From SIAJ01 sp036266155 (GTDB lineage Bacteria > Planctomycetota > Planctomycetia > Gemmatales > Gemmataceae), in contig DATANR010000308.1 of assembly GCA_036266155.1 (NCBI GenBank), forward strand, positions 1 to 38,028: 38,028 nt of DNA, read 5' to 3'. Below, one piece after another: positions 27,889 to 35,623 of the stretch. Numbering within the stretch: position 1 is the first letter of the stretch; every line of letters starts with the position of its first letter. The notes below the pieces were generated by a model that did no database searches, was not told where the DNA came from, and worked only from the letters and a program-made list of their open reading frames with translations. A program made the position numbers and the translations under genes.

Positions 27889-28485
27889 ATGGTGCCCGAC
27901 GATCCCGCATTCAACGACTTCATCCGTCGCGTCCGAGCTGGCGATGCGGCGGCGGCGGAGGCGTTGGTCAAGCAATACGGTGAAAAGGTCCGTCGGGAAG
28001 CACGGGCACGGACCACCGATCCGCGGTTGCGGCAGGTGTTCGATTCGGTCGATATCTGCCAGTCGGTGCTTGGCAGTTTTTTCGCTGGTGCCGCCGCGGG
28101 ACAATTTGAGCTAAACCGGCCGGACGATCTGGTTCACCTTCTCGCCGGCATGGCGCGAAATAAGGTGGCGCACCAGGCCCGCAAGCAACGGGCGGCTCGG
28201 CGTGACGTCCGCAAATCGCGACCGCTCGACTTGTCGGTGTTCGAACCGCCCGCCAGCGACCCGAGCCCGAGCCAGGCGGTCGCAGGGGCCGATCTGTTTG
28301 CCGCCTTCCGACAAAAGCTGACGGAGGAAGAGCGAGAGTTGGCCGACCGGCGGGCGAAGGGCGAGAGTTGGGAGCAAGTCGCGGACGCGATGGGTGGGAC
28401 CGTTCAAGGTCGCCGGAAGCAACTTGAGCGGGCCATCGCCCGCGTGACTGGTGAACTTGGATTGAACAATTCGAAAGTCGAATAG
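27889..28485 (+). CDS. ECF-like RNA polymerase sigma factor
   Basis: 198 aa. Residues about 5-90 match region 2 of the planctomycete-expanded ECF-like group (FIRRVRAGDAAAAEALVKQY ... IRREARAR-type segment, here VRREARARTTDP ... FDSVDICQSVLGSFF ... ARNKVAHQARKQRAARRD). A short linker follows, then a region 4 helix-turn-helix (about 140-190, LTEEERELADRRAKGESWEQ then VADAMGGTVQGRRKQLERAI). It would direct RNA polymerase to a specific promoter set. No anti-sigma factor is adjacent; in planctomycetes many such sigmas are paired with Ser/Thr kinases, and one lies nearby at 29053-31407 on the other strand, but a link is only inference. Confidence 0.85.
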   Translation: MVPDDPAFNDFIRRVRAGDAAAAEALVKQYGEKVRREARARTTDPRLRQVFDSVDICQSVLGSFFAGAAAGQFELNRPDDLVHLLAGMARNKVAHQARKQRAARRDVRKSRPLDLSVFEPPASDPSPSQAVAGADLFAAFRQKLTEEERELADRRAKGESWEQVADAMGGTVQGRRKQLERAIARVTGELGLNNSKVE

Positions 28486-28513
28486 CCCCGATCCCTTCCA
28501 TAGGCGTCGGGGC
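28485..28513. terminator. Weak stem-loop between convergent genes
   Basis: GCCCCGA (28485-28491) and TCGGGGC (28507-28513) pair around a 15-nt loop, directly after the ECF sigma stop and just before the 3' end of the convergent gene at 28524. No T-run. It could serve both genes. Confidence 0.35.
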
Positions 28514-28523
28514 GGGCCGCAAA

Positions 28524-28934
28524 TTACAGAACGATCGTCATCCAACCCCACGGCATCGGGATCACGAACTTGTAGTGCACCGTCCACCAGTAATGGTGTG
28601 CGTGGTAGATCGGGAAGTAGAACTTCGGGGCCGGCGTCATGAGGTGAACGACAGGTGCCGGCTTCAGTTGCGGCAATACTGTGACCGGCTTGACCACGGG
28701 TTTGATGGTCGGGGCCACTTTGACCGGGGCCGGCTTGGCCGGGATTGCGACTTTCGCCGGCGTGGCTTTCTTGACCGGAGCCGGAACCTTCACCACAAGG
28801 GCCTTCTTGGCGGGAACTACTTTCACGGCCGGCGCGTGCTTGACGACGGGCTTCTTGGTCGGGTGCGGGAAAGCGTTGGCGTTCGCGGCGAAGATGGTCA
28901 GGGCGAAGACGGCGGTGAGGAGCGTGCGGGTCAT
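28524..28934 (-). CDS. Small secreted Lys/Pro/Val/Ala-rich protein
   Basis: 136 aa, not recognised. An N-terminal signal peptide (MTRTLLTAVFALTIFAANAN, cleavage probably after ANA) is followed by about 75 residues of degenerate repeats of the P-V-K/A-P-A-K kind (KVVPAKKALVVKVPAPVKKA). A short aromatic C-terminus (about 105-136) contains FYFPIYHAHHYWWTVHYKF and ends MPWGWMTIVL. The middle is basic and extended, like periplasm-spanning linkers; the aromatic His/Trp/Tyr end might bind a surface, metal or carbohydrate. GAGG lies about 9 nt before the ATG. Codon use fits the neighbours and the signal peptide makes it a credible gene. Confidence 0.7.
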   Translation of the reverse strand: MTRTLLTAVFALTIFAANANAFPHPTKKPVVKHAPAVKVVPAKKALVVKVPAPVKKATPAKVAIPAKPAPVKVAPTIKPVVKPVTVLPQLKPAPVVHLMTPAPKFYFPIYHAHHYWWTVHYKFVIPMPWGWMTIVL

Positions 28935-29052
28935 TGGTCGGCCTCAGGTCGGGTGTGTTGTGGGGTTTGTTGTCCCCGCCACCTTTCCCATTGCGGTCGT
29001 GAACTCGATGGGACATTAAAATCGAGAAAAATTGCAACTGCTGATATGGAAG

Positions 29053-31407
29053 CTACTTACGAATCTTTGGTCCGCCATATTCCTCGGGCACAGCGATGAT
29101 CGATCGGACTTTCACGTCGCGGACGACCATGTCGCCATAGGAGATGAGAACCAGCTGTCCGTCCGTGACCGGCTCTCCTTTATGCCGCAGGTCAACGGCA
29201 GCAAACACTGCGCGCCCGTTGACGGCATGAAGGCTCGTGTCACCCAGACAAATCACCTCCATCCGGTTCCATTGACCTACCGGCTTTACCACGCCGCGGA
29301 CGGCCGGTATGTTTTCGATCGTATCTGACCCAATCCGCGGAACGATCTTCCCGTTCCGCACCTCGCCAGGGGTGGCGTGGTCGTTGGGAGTCCAGGTGTT
29401 CAGTCTGCCAAAGACATTTGGCAAATGCATGGAGAGCTGAAAGCCCTGGTCGTTCGCCGCGGAGATGTGGTAGGACACGTTGCCGATTGGTTTGACAGGG
29501 TCTGGAGTTTGGACTTCGAGCGACAGGTGGAAATCGCGATACGATTGCGCCGACTCCAGTTTGGCCTTCTCACCCAGGCGCACGACAGTCTGTCCATTAT
29601 CGACCGTGATCTGGCGCGGGCCAAACACGGCGGCCTTCCAATTGGCCGGGTCGCTGCCGACCATGAGCGGCCGCCACGGCCCCGGGGCCTTTGGCCGGCC
29701 AAGATCGATGAACTGAATGTCTGAGATGAGCACGCCCGCGGCTCCGCCAGTCGTCCAACCGATGACTCCCTCGGCGGGCAAGACGAAGAACTCATCATCA
29801 ATAGAGTTCTCGCCATTGAGGCTAACAGTAACACGCTTGCCCTCACATCGGAGAACGACGGGCAGTTCTTTACCCGATGGCAACTTCGGAGCATCCGGCC
29901 CGCCGGGGTTGAACCAGCCCTTGCTCAACAGCGGCGACTTCGGGTTGGCCCCGCCCGTTCTAGCAGCCAGCGCCACGCCAGTCCCCGGCTTGAACTTGAG
30001 TTCGGCGCCGGCGAACGACCGAAGCTGGCCGTCCTCGTTCGGAGTTGCCCGGAACAGAACCGCGGGCGGAATACCCGCTTTCTCGTCATCCACGCGGATG
30101 CGGAACCGCAATTCGAAGTCGACATAAGGTCGTGAAGACCAAAGGACGGTGGGCTTACCCCCGCGCGCCCGTTCATTGAGCCGACCGTCGGACGCGTCCC
30201 AATTCGACTTGTCGCCCTCCCAGCCGGACAGATCGCTGGTAATGAATTGGGGACTCGGAGCTGGACTGTCGATCTTAGCGGGCGGGATTGTCGCAGCAGG
30301 CTTGACATCGTCAGGCACTTGGCGCGAGTCTGGCCGGGTCGCACGCCAGACGATGATGCCACTCGCCAGGATCGCCATGCAGATGCCGACGCCAATCACG
30401 AGCGGACGCCGGTTTCTGCGCGAGTGATTGGGAACTGCAGGAATCCGCTCGGTCGGTTCGCCGACTGCATCGACCGGCACGTCAAGCACCGCCAACGGAG
30501 CATCGACTGGCGACAATGCCGCAATCACCTCATTTGCGGAAGCGGGACGAGCCTTCGGATCTTTCGCCAGAAGCCGGTGCGTCAACTCGGCCAAGGCATC
30601 GGGCACATCGGGGTTCAGCGAGCGGACGTGCGGCACATCTTCGGTCGTCAGCCGAATGACCGCTTCGAACGCGGATGCGGCCGGGAATGGCAAGCGGCCG
30701 GTGAGCATCAAGTACAGCACAGCCCCGAGGCTATAGAGGTCAGTTCGATGGTCGACCTTGTCGCCGCGAGCCTGCTCCGGCGACATGAACGCCGGGGTGC
30801 CGACGGCTTGACCATCGGCCGTCAGCCCGATGTTGCTTTGCTGTTCGTGCACCAAGCCGAAATCGAGGAGCTTCACCCGCCCGCGTGGCGCTTCGAGCCA
30901 TAAATTGGCAGGTTTGACGTCCCGATGGACTAGACCGATCTCATGGGCCGCGGCCAGCCCGGCGGCGGCCTCGCGGGCAATGCGCGTCGCTTGCGCGACC
31001 GTGGGCTGACCCTCGCCGCGCAGGTACTGCTCGAGCGACTGGCCGCGCAGGTACTCCATCGCGAGGAACGGACTGCCGCCGTCCTCGCCGACTTCATAGA
31101 TGGGAGCGACGAAATCACTCTTCACTCGGGCGGCGGCACGCGCTTCACGCAGGAACCGCTCACGCGCGGCCGGCCGGGCGGCAAAGCTCGGCAGCATCAC
31201 TTTCAGGGCGACATGGCGTTCAAGAGATGGATCGTACCCGAGAAACACGGCCCCCATCCCGCCCTTGCCCAGCAGCTTGAGGACGCGGTACTTCCCCAGG
31301 GTGCCGATATCGGACGGATGAGACGGCGCCGAAAGCAGCGGGTCGTCAGTCGAGGTGAGATCGGACACGGGCGGGCTCGCGAAACCACGGCGGGGACAGG
31401 ATACCAT
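29053..31407 (-). CDS. Transmembrane Ser/Thr protein kinase with two LamG/DUF1080-like domains
   Basis: 784 aa from the ATG at 31407. A Hanks-type kinase domain (about 38-300) has the Gly loop GKGGMGAV (47-54), Lys69 in VALKVM, HRDVKPAN (161-168), DFG (182-184) and GTPAFMSPEQ (203-212). One transmembrane helix follows (about 335-355, PLVIGVGICMAILASGIIVW). The extracytoplasmic part holds two beta-sandwich regions (about 390-590 and 600-780) resembling 3-keto-disaccharide hydrolase/LamG folds (SDLSGWEGDKSNWDASDGRL; FHLSLEVQTPD; WNRMEVICLGD). This suggests a sensor kinase for sugars or surface polymers. An alternative GTG start at 31368 (VSDLTSTDD) would remove 13 residues; the ATG falls inside a possible -10 motif. 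It lies 30 bp behind the VWA gene. Confidence 0.88.
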   Translation of the reverse strand: MVSCPRRGFASPPVSDLTSTDDPLLSAPSHPSDIGTLGKYRVLKLLGKGGMGAVFLGYDPSLERHVALKVMLPSFAARPAARERFLREARAAARVKSDFVAPIYEVGEDGGSPFLAMEYLRGQSLEQYLRGEGQPTVAQATRIAREAAAGLAAAHEIGLVHRDVKPANLWLEAPRGRVKLLDFGLVHEQQSNIGLTADGQAVGTPAFMSPEQARGDKVDHRTDLYSLGAVLYLMLTGRLPFPAASAFEAVIRLTTEDVPHVRSLNPDVPDALAELTHRLLAKDPKARPASANEVIAALSPVDAPLAVLDVPVDAVGEPTERIPAVPNHSRRNRRPLVIGVGICMAILASGIIVWRATRPDSRQVPDDVKPAATIPPAKIDSPAPSPQFITSDLSGWEGDKSNWDASDGRLNERARGGKPTVLWSSRPYVDFELRFRIRVDDEKAGIPPAVLFRATPNEDGQLRSFAGAELKFKPGTGVALAARTGGANPKSPLLSKGWFNPGGPDAPKLPSGKELPVVLRCEGKRVTVSLNGENSIDDEFFVLPAEGVIGWTTGGAAGVLISDIQFIDLGRPKAPGPWRPLMVGSDPANWKAAVFGPRQITVDNGQTVVRLGEKAKLESAQSYRDFHLSLEVQTPDPVKPIGNVSYHISAANDQGFQLSMHLPNVFGRLNTWTPNDHATPGEVRNGKIVPRIGSDTIENIPAVRGVVKPVGQWNRMEVICLGDTSLHAVNGRAVFAAVDLRHKGEPVTDGQLVLISYGDMVVRDVKVRSIIAVPEEYGGPKIRK
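31398..31406 (-). promoter_or_regulatory. Candidate extended -10 element (TGGTATCCT) for the kinase gene
   Basis: On the minus strand TGGTATCCT overlaps the first codons of the longest kinase frame. The surrounding 12-mer ATGGTATCCTGT is identical to the one before the first RHS gene (10272-10283). If used as promoter, translation would have to begin at the GTG at 31368. Confidence 0.3.
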
Positions 31408-31437
31408 ACGTGCGGATGCCGAACCAGTGTTGGCCGG

Positions 31438-33711
31438 TTAGACATCCGCCCGCTTTGCTCCGCCGCCGCCCACGACAGTGGCAAGCAGCAATTCGAACGC
31501 GATCACCGCGAAGAGCACATAGATCACATAGCGCCACAGTTCGTTCGTCGAGTCCATGTCGGAATCCTGTTTCGCCTCTGCCGACTGGTCGACGAATGTC
31601 ACCGGCGCCGACGGCAACAGGTCGCGGACGTGATCCTCGGTGATGCGCGTCGTGTCCGATTCTTCCGGCGCCAGATTGACCGCGAAGGTCAGGCTAGCCG
31701 ATCGCCGATCGCCACGGCTGCCGTGAATGTCGGCGGTATAGTAACCGCGCGATCGTGTTCTTTCGAACATCGCCTCGGCCCGACCGCCGAAGCGCTCGAA
31801 GGTCAACTCCGTCTTGACGCCTTGCGGATCTGTGACCGTTCCGGATACGGGGGTCCAGGCGTTGGACACGCTGAAAGTGGCCGGGTCGTCGGCCGCAACG
31901 ACATCGGGGCCTTCGGCATCAGACCGCCGTTGGGCGTAGTTCACCATTTGCAACATCAGCGGAACGAACTCGACACCATTGAGCGGCAAGTTGGTCCATT
32001 TCGCATTCGTCGGAAAGCTGGACAGGATCACCTTGCCGTCGCCAAATCGGCTTTCGACCAGAGCCGGCGAACGATCGGCAAACTCGGCGAGCACGACCGC
32101 ATTACGCCCGGCGGATACGCTCAAGGCGAAGTGCTTTTTGATGGCCACCCGATCGAAATAGCGTAGGTCCGGCTGTGTGCTCGGATGAAAGGCCGTGAAG
32201 ACCGGATGGTCGAAGTCGATGCGGGCGAGCCGGCGAAAAGTCTCCGGCTTGTCTGGATCGCCCACGGCCGCACCCATCTGAACCGGTGTCATGCGATCCT
32301 TGAGCGGCGGTGCCGTCGGGAAGAATGCCGTGTTGTAAACGTTCGGATCGACTTTGTCGCCCGGCAGAACAATCAGGCCGCCGCCATCCTGAACGTAGGA
32401 TCGCAAAGCGGGATATGCGTAGCCGCTGACGGTGTGCAATGCGCCCGCGTTCGCCAGGATCACAACGGCAAATTCGTCGAGCTTCGTCTTGAGGCGGGCT
32501 TCGTCGAACCCGGCCCAGGCAGTTTCAACTTCCTCGGTTACGTCCAACGCCTGGGCGATCTCGCGTGTCGGATCGGGAACGTCCGCTTTCGCCGTCGAAC
32601 GCTCGGCCGACAAGGCTGCACGCAGGTACAGGGTTTCGTTCTCGAATGGGTCGGCGTTCGGACCGCCATTGATGATGAGCACCTTGAGTTTCGGCTCGAC
32701 GTGCAAGGTGAATTGAAAACGGTCGTCGTCGGGAAAAGCATCGGTCCCGCGAGTCGGCGCGATTTCAAAGCGGCCGCGAAGGACGCCCGTCTCGGACGGT
32801 ACGTAGGGCGCCATCTTGCGCGTGACCGTCTCGTTCGGCTTCAGCTTGAGGGTCTGGCGTTGGACCTCCTTGTCATTGATCAGAAACGTAAGCGTCGTGT
32901 CGGCCGGTTCGTTCGAGGCGTTCATGACCCGCGCTTGCAATTCGACGGGCAACCCGGCGATCGCCCGTTGCCGCGGCGGCGCATTGCCGATGACCGCGAG
33001 GTTCGAGCGACTCTCTTTGGACCCGACGTCCACGAGGATGAACGGCGTCCCTTGCGGAAGCAAGCGCTCGGCGACCTGCTTTTGCCGTTCAATTTCTTTG
33101 AACGACCCCACTTGGGCATCGGTGATGAAGTAGACGAGCGGGTTCGCCGGCCGCTTGCGTTCGTCGCCGAAGATGCCGGTCAACGCGGCAAACAAATTCG
33201 CACGCGACGGACTCGTTTGCAAGCCGTCGACGCGGTCTTGCAGATCGGTGACCTCCGTGCTGAAGCGACTGAAGACTTCTTCAGGCCGACCCGTCACGCG
33301 GACGAGCGTCACGCGATCGTCGGGCGACAACTTCGCGACGACGGCCTTGGCCGATTCCTTGGCCCGATCGAAGGCCGATTGCCCCTTGGCCTGTGCATTC
33401 ATGCTGGCGGAGCAATCGACAAGCAAGATTACATCACGCCCGGAGCCGCCTTGAAACAAGCCGCTGACGCGCTTGGCGACGGGCCGGGCCACGAGTGCGA
33501 GCAGCCCAAGGATGAAGAGCATCCGCAGCAAGGCGAGCAGAGCTTCGAGAAACTGCGTCCGGCGTCGCTGCTGGACGTAGGAGTCGAACAGGAAACGATA
33601 GGTGGACAGTTCGATTGTCCGCAGCCGTTGGAGGGTAAGCAAGTGCAGAGCGAGTGGAATGAGCGGCAGCGCGATAAGCAAGGCCAGCGGGATTGCGTGA
33701 ACAAACGACAT
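31438..33711 (-). CDS. BatA-like membrane protein with a von Willebrand factor A domain
   Basis: 757 aa from the ATG at 33711. The longer frame to 33771 begins in a heptanucleotide repeat and is rejected. The N-terminus is the aerotolerance-regulator-type double-helix segment (MSFVHAIPLALLIALPLIPL, then LRTIELSTYRFL), with a second helix at about 60-77. A VWA domain follows with the MIDAS motif DCSAS (about 99-103, intact D-x-S-x-S) and VYFITDAQ. A long beta-rich region, a glutamine-amidotransferase-like segment (LRSYVQDGGGLIVLPGD) and a C-terminal helix (about 725-748) complete it. This architecture is common in planctomycetes, usually near MoxR ATPase and DUF58 genes, which are not seen here. 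Probably a membrane-anchored metal-dependent interaction protein; exact role unknown. Confidence 0.85.
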   Translation of the reverse strand: MSFVHAIPLALLIALPLIPLALHLLTLQRLRTIELSTYRFLFDSYVQQRRRTQFLEALLALLRMLFILGLLALVARPVAKRVSGLFQGGSGRDVILLVDCSASMNAQAKGQSAFDRAKESAKAVVAKLSPDDRVTLVRVTGRPEEVFSRFSTEVTDLQDRVDGLQTSPSRANLFAALTGIFGDERKRPANPLVYFITDAQVGSFKEIERQKQVAERLLPQGTPFILVDVGSKESRSNLAVIGNAPPRQRAIAGLPVELQARVMNASNEPADTTLTFLINDKEVQRQTLKLKPNETVTRKMAPYVPSETGVLRGRFEIAPTRGTDAFPDDDRFQFTLHVEPKLKVLIINGGPNADPFENETLYLRAALSAERSTAKADVPDPTREIAQALDVTEEVETAWAGFDEARLKTKLDEFAVVILANAGALHTVSGYAYPALRSYVQDGGGLIVLPGDKVDPNVYNTAFFPTAPPLKDRMTPVQMGAAVGDPDKPETFRRLARIDFDHPVFTAFHPSTQPDLRYFDRVAIKKHFALSVSAGRNAVVLAEFADRSPALVESRFGDGKVILSSFPTNAKWTNLPLNGVEFVPLMLQMVNYAQRRSDAEGPDVVAADDPATFSVSNAWTPVSGTVTDPQGVKTELTFERFGGRAEAMFERTRSRGYYTADIHGSRGDRRSASLTFAVNLAPEESDTTRITEDHVRDLLPSAPVTFVDQSAEAKQDSDMDSTNELWRYVIYVLFAVIAFELLLATVVGGGGAKRADV

Positions 33712-33743
33712 CGTGTGCGTCTCGGCAGGTAATTTCGTTGTAA

Positions 33744-33771
33744 TGACCAATGACCAATGACCAATGACCAA
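33744..33771. repeat. Four tandem copies of the heptamer TGACCAA
   Basis: Exact 7-bp repeats fill 33744-33771 in the divergent gap between the VWA gene and xylA. They are followed by related words (GTTGGTCGTTGGTTG). On the minus strand they encode the spurious HWSLVI start of the longest VWA frame. Length should vary by slippage. Confidence 0.75.
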
Positions 33772-33853
33772 TTCCGAGGTTTGGAAGTTGGTCGTTGGTT
33801 GCCCCTGCCGCTAAACCGACTCCATTCTCCAACCACCTGAACCCGGTGCGCGC

Positions 33854-35161
33854 ATGGCCTTCTTCGACGTTGCCAAGGTCCCGTTCGATCCCAACAGCAA
33901 GGACGCATTGGCGTTCCGACACTACAGCGCGGACGAGTTGGTCGAAGGCAAGTCGATGCGCGACCATCTGCGCTTCGCCGTCTGCTATTGGCATACGTTT
34001 CGAGGGACAGGCTCCGATCCATTCGGGCCGGGCTGTGCCGCGCGGCCGTGGGAGGACGGGACCGACAGCGTCGAGATGGCCGTCAAGCGCGTGCGCGTCG
34101 CCTTCGAATTCATGGAGAAGCTCGGTTGCCCCTTCTACTGTTTCCACGACCGAGACGTCGCGCCGGAAGGCAAAAACCTGGCGGAGACGAACAAGAACCT
34201 CGACACAGTTGTGAAGGTCCTCAAGGAGGAACAACAGCGGACGGGCATCAAGCTTCTGTGGGGCACGGCGAATCTGTTCTCGAACCGACGTTTTGTTCAC
34301 GGGGCAAGCACCAGTTGCAATGCGGATGTGTTCGCTTACTCCGCGGCCCAGGTGAAGAAGGCGCTGGAGGTCACCAAGGAACTCGGCGGCGAGAACTATG
34401 TCTTCTGGGGCGGCCGCGAGGGGTATGTGACCTTGCTGAACACGGACATGAAGCGTGAGCTCGATCATTTCGGCAAGTTTTTGCACATGGCCGTCGACTA
34501 CAAGAAGAAGATCGGATTCGGCGGCACGTTCCTCATCGAGCCGAAGCCGCATGAGCCGACGAGCCACCAATACGACTTCGATTGTGCCAACTCACTGGCA
34601 TTCTTGAAGACCTACGGGCTCGACAAGGAATTCAAGTTCAACGTCGAGACCAACCACGCGACGCTCGCCAAGCACACGATGGGCCACGAACTCGTGTACG
34701 CGAGCATGCACGGCATGCTCGGCAGCGTCGACGCCAACCGCGGCGACCCGCTGCTCGGTTGGGACACCGATCAGTTCCCTGCGGACCTGTACCTAACGGC
34801 CCAAACGATGCTCGTGATCCTTGGCCAAGGCGGACTTGGCTCGGGCGGCCTGAACTTCGACGCGAAGGTTCGCCGCGAGAGTTTTGAACCAGTTGACCTG
34901 TTCCACGCGCACGTCGGCTCGATGGACGCCTTCGCTCAAGGCCTGAAGGTCGCGGCGGCGATGCGCAAGGACGGCGTCCTGAGTGACTTCGTCAAGCAGC
35001 GCTATGGATCGTGGGATTCCGGCGTTGGGGCGGAGATCGAGAAAGGCAAGGCGTCGTTCGAGACGCTGGAGAAATACATGCTGGAGAAGGGCGAGGTTGC
35101 CGCCAATGTCTCCGGCCGGCAAGAGTATCTCGAGAACGTGGTCAACCGTTACTATCGATAG
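33854..35161 (+). CDS. xylA: Xylose isomerase
   Basis: It interconverts D-xylose and D-xylulose (and glucose/fructose), in the cytoplasm, using two divalent metal ions. 435 aa, typical of the longer group II enzymes. Catalytic and metal residues are visible: His98 and Asp101 (CFHDRDVAP), Glu229 and Lys231 (LIEPKPHEPT), Glu265 and His268 (NVETNHATLAKHTMGHE), Asp293 (GSVDANRGD), Asp304 and Asp306 (GWDTDQFP) and Asp336 (LNFDAKVRR). The ATG at 33854 begins MAFFDVAKVPF as expected; no strong ribosome site precedes it. No xylulokinase or XylR is next to it, so it is not part of a classical xyl operon here. A 27-bp stem-loop follows. Confidence 0.95.
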   Translation: MAFFDVAKVPFDPNSKDALAFRHYSADELVEGKSMRDHLRFAVCYWHTFRGTGSDPFGPGCAARPWEDGTDSVEMAVKRVRVAFEFMEKLGCPFYCFHDRDVAPEGKNLAETNKNLDTVVKVLKEEQQRTGIKLLWGTANLFSNRRFVHGASTSCNADVFAYSAAQVKKALEVTKELGGENYVFWGGREGYVTLLNTDMKRELDHFGKFLHMAVDYKKKIGFGGTFLIEPKPHEPTSHQYDFDCANSLAFLKTYGLDKEFKFNVETNHATLAKHTMGHELVYASMHGMLGSVDANRGDPLLGWDTDQFPADLYLTAQTMLVILGQGGLGSGGLNFDAKVRRESFEPVDLFHAHVGSMDAFAQGLKVAAAMRKDGVLSDFVKQRYGSWDSGVGAEIEKGKASFETLEKYMLEKGEVAANVSGRQEYLENVVNRYYR

Positions 35162-35168
35162 TCAAGAC

Positions 35169-35229
35169 TCACGCAGAGGCGCGGAGGCGCAGAGACCAAT
35201 CCTCTCTGCACCTCCGCGCCTCTGCGTGA
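35169..35229. terminator. 27-bp stem-loop between xylA and the rhodanese gene
   Basis: Arms at 35169-35195 and 35203-35229 pair in 26 of 27 positions around a 7-nt loop (CCAATCC). The left arm begins TCACGCAGAGGCGCGGAGG and contains repeats of GCAGAGGCG/GGAGGCG. It is followed by ACTTTTTC, a short T-run, so it could terminate xylA transcripts. Its low-complexity word pattern also resembles dispersed repeats in some genomes. Confidence 0.6.
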
Positions 35230-35248
35230 ACTTTTTCAGGAGGATGAC

Positions 35249-35623
35249 ATGGCCAAGCAACATGCACCGGGGTTTCTGAAGCTCGTTCAGGACGCGAAGT
35301 CACGCGTCAAGGAATGTACGGTTGCCGACGTGAAGCAACGGCTCGACGCGGGCGACAAGTTCGTCCTGGTCGACGTGCGGGAAGAAAGCGAATGGGCCGC
35401 CGGGCACGCGGCGGGCGCCGTGCATCTGAGCAAGGGCGTCATTGAGCGCGACGTGGAGACCAAGATTCCCGACAAGGCGACGCCGCTCGTTCTTTATTGC
35501 GGCGGCGGCTTCCGATCCGCGCTGGTGGCGGACAACCTTCAGAAGATGGGCTACACGAACGTCATCAGCATGGACGGCGGCTGGCGCGGCTGGACGCAGG
35601 CGGGGATGCCGGTGGTAAGATAA
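35249..35623 (+). CDS. Single-domain rhodanese-like protein
   Basis: 124 aa. A single rhodanese fold (about 22-122) with VLVDVREESEWAAGHAAGAV (39-58), the active-site loop CGGGFRS (Cys84 to Ser90) and the C-terminal MDGGWRGWTQAGMP. The catalytic Cys is present, so sulfurtransferase activity, persulfide carriage or thiol-linked regulation is possible; the acceptor is unknown. No signal peptide, so cytoplasmic. AGGAGG lies 5 nt before the ATG. It is preceded by the long stem-loop after xylA and so may be transcribed separately. Confidence 0.9.
   Translation: MAKQHAPGFLKLVQDAKSRVKECTVADVKQRLDAGDKFVLVDVREESEWAAGHAAGAVHLSKGVIERDVETKIPDKATPLVLYCGGGFRSALVADNLQKMGYTNVISMDGGWRGWTQAGMPVVR

Noticed and set aside
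32185..33732. 515-aa plus-strand open frame opposite the VWA gene
   Set aside because: The opposite strand encodes a coherent BatA/VWA protein; this frame has no motifs.
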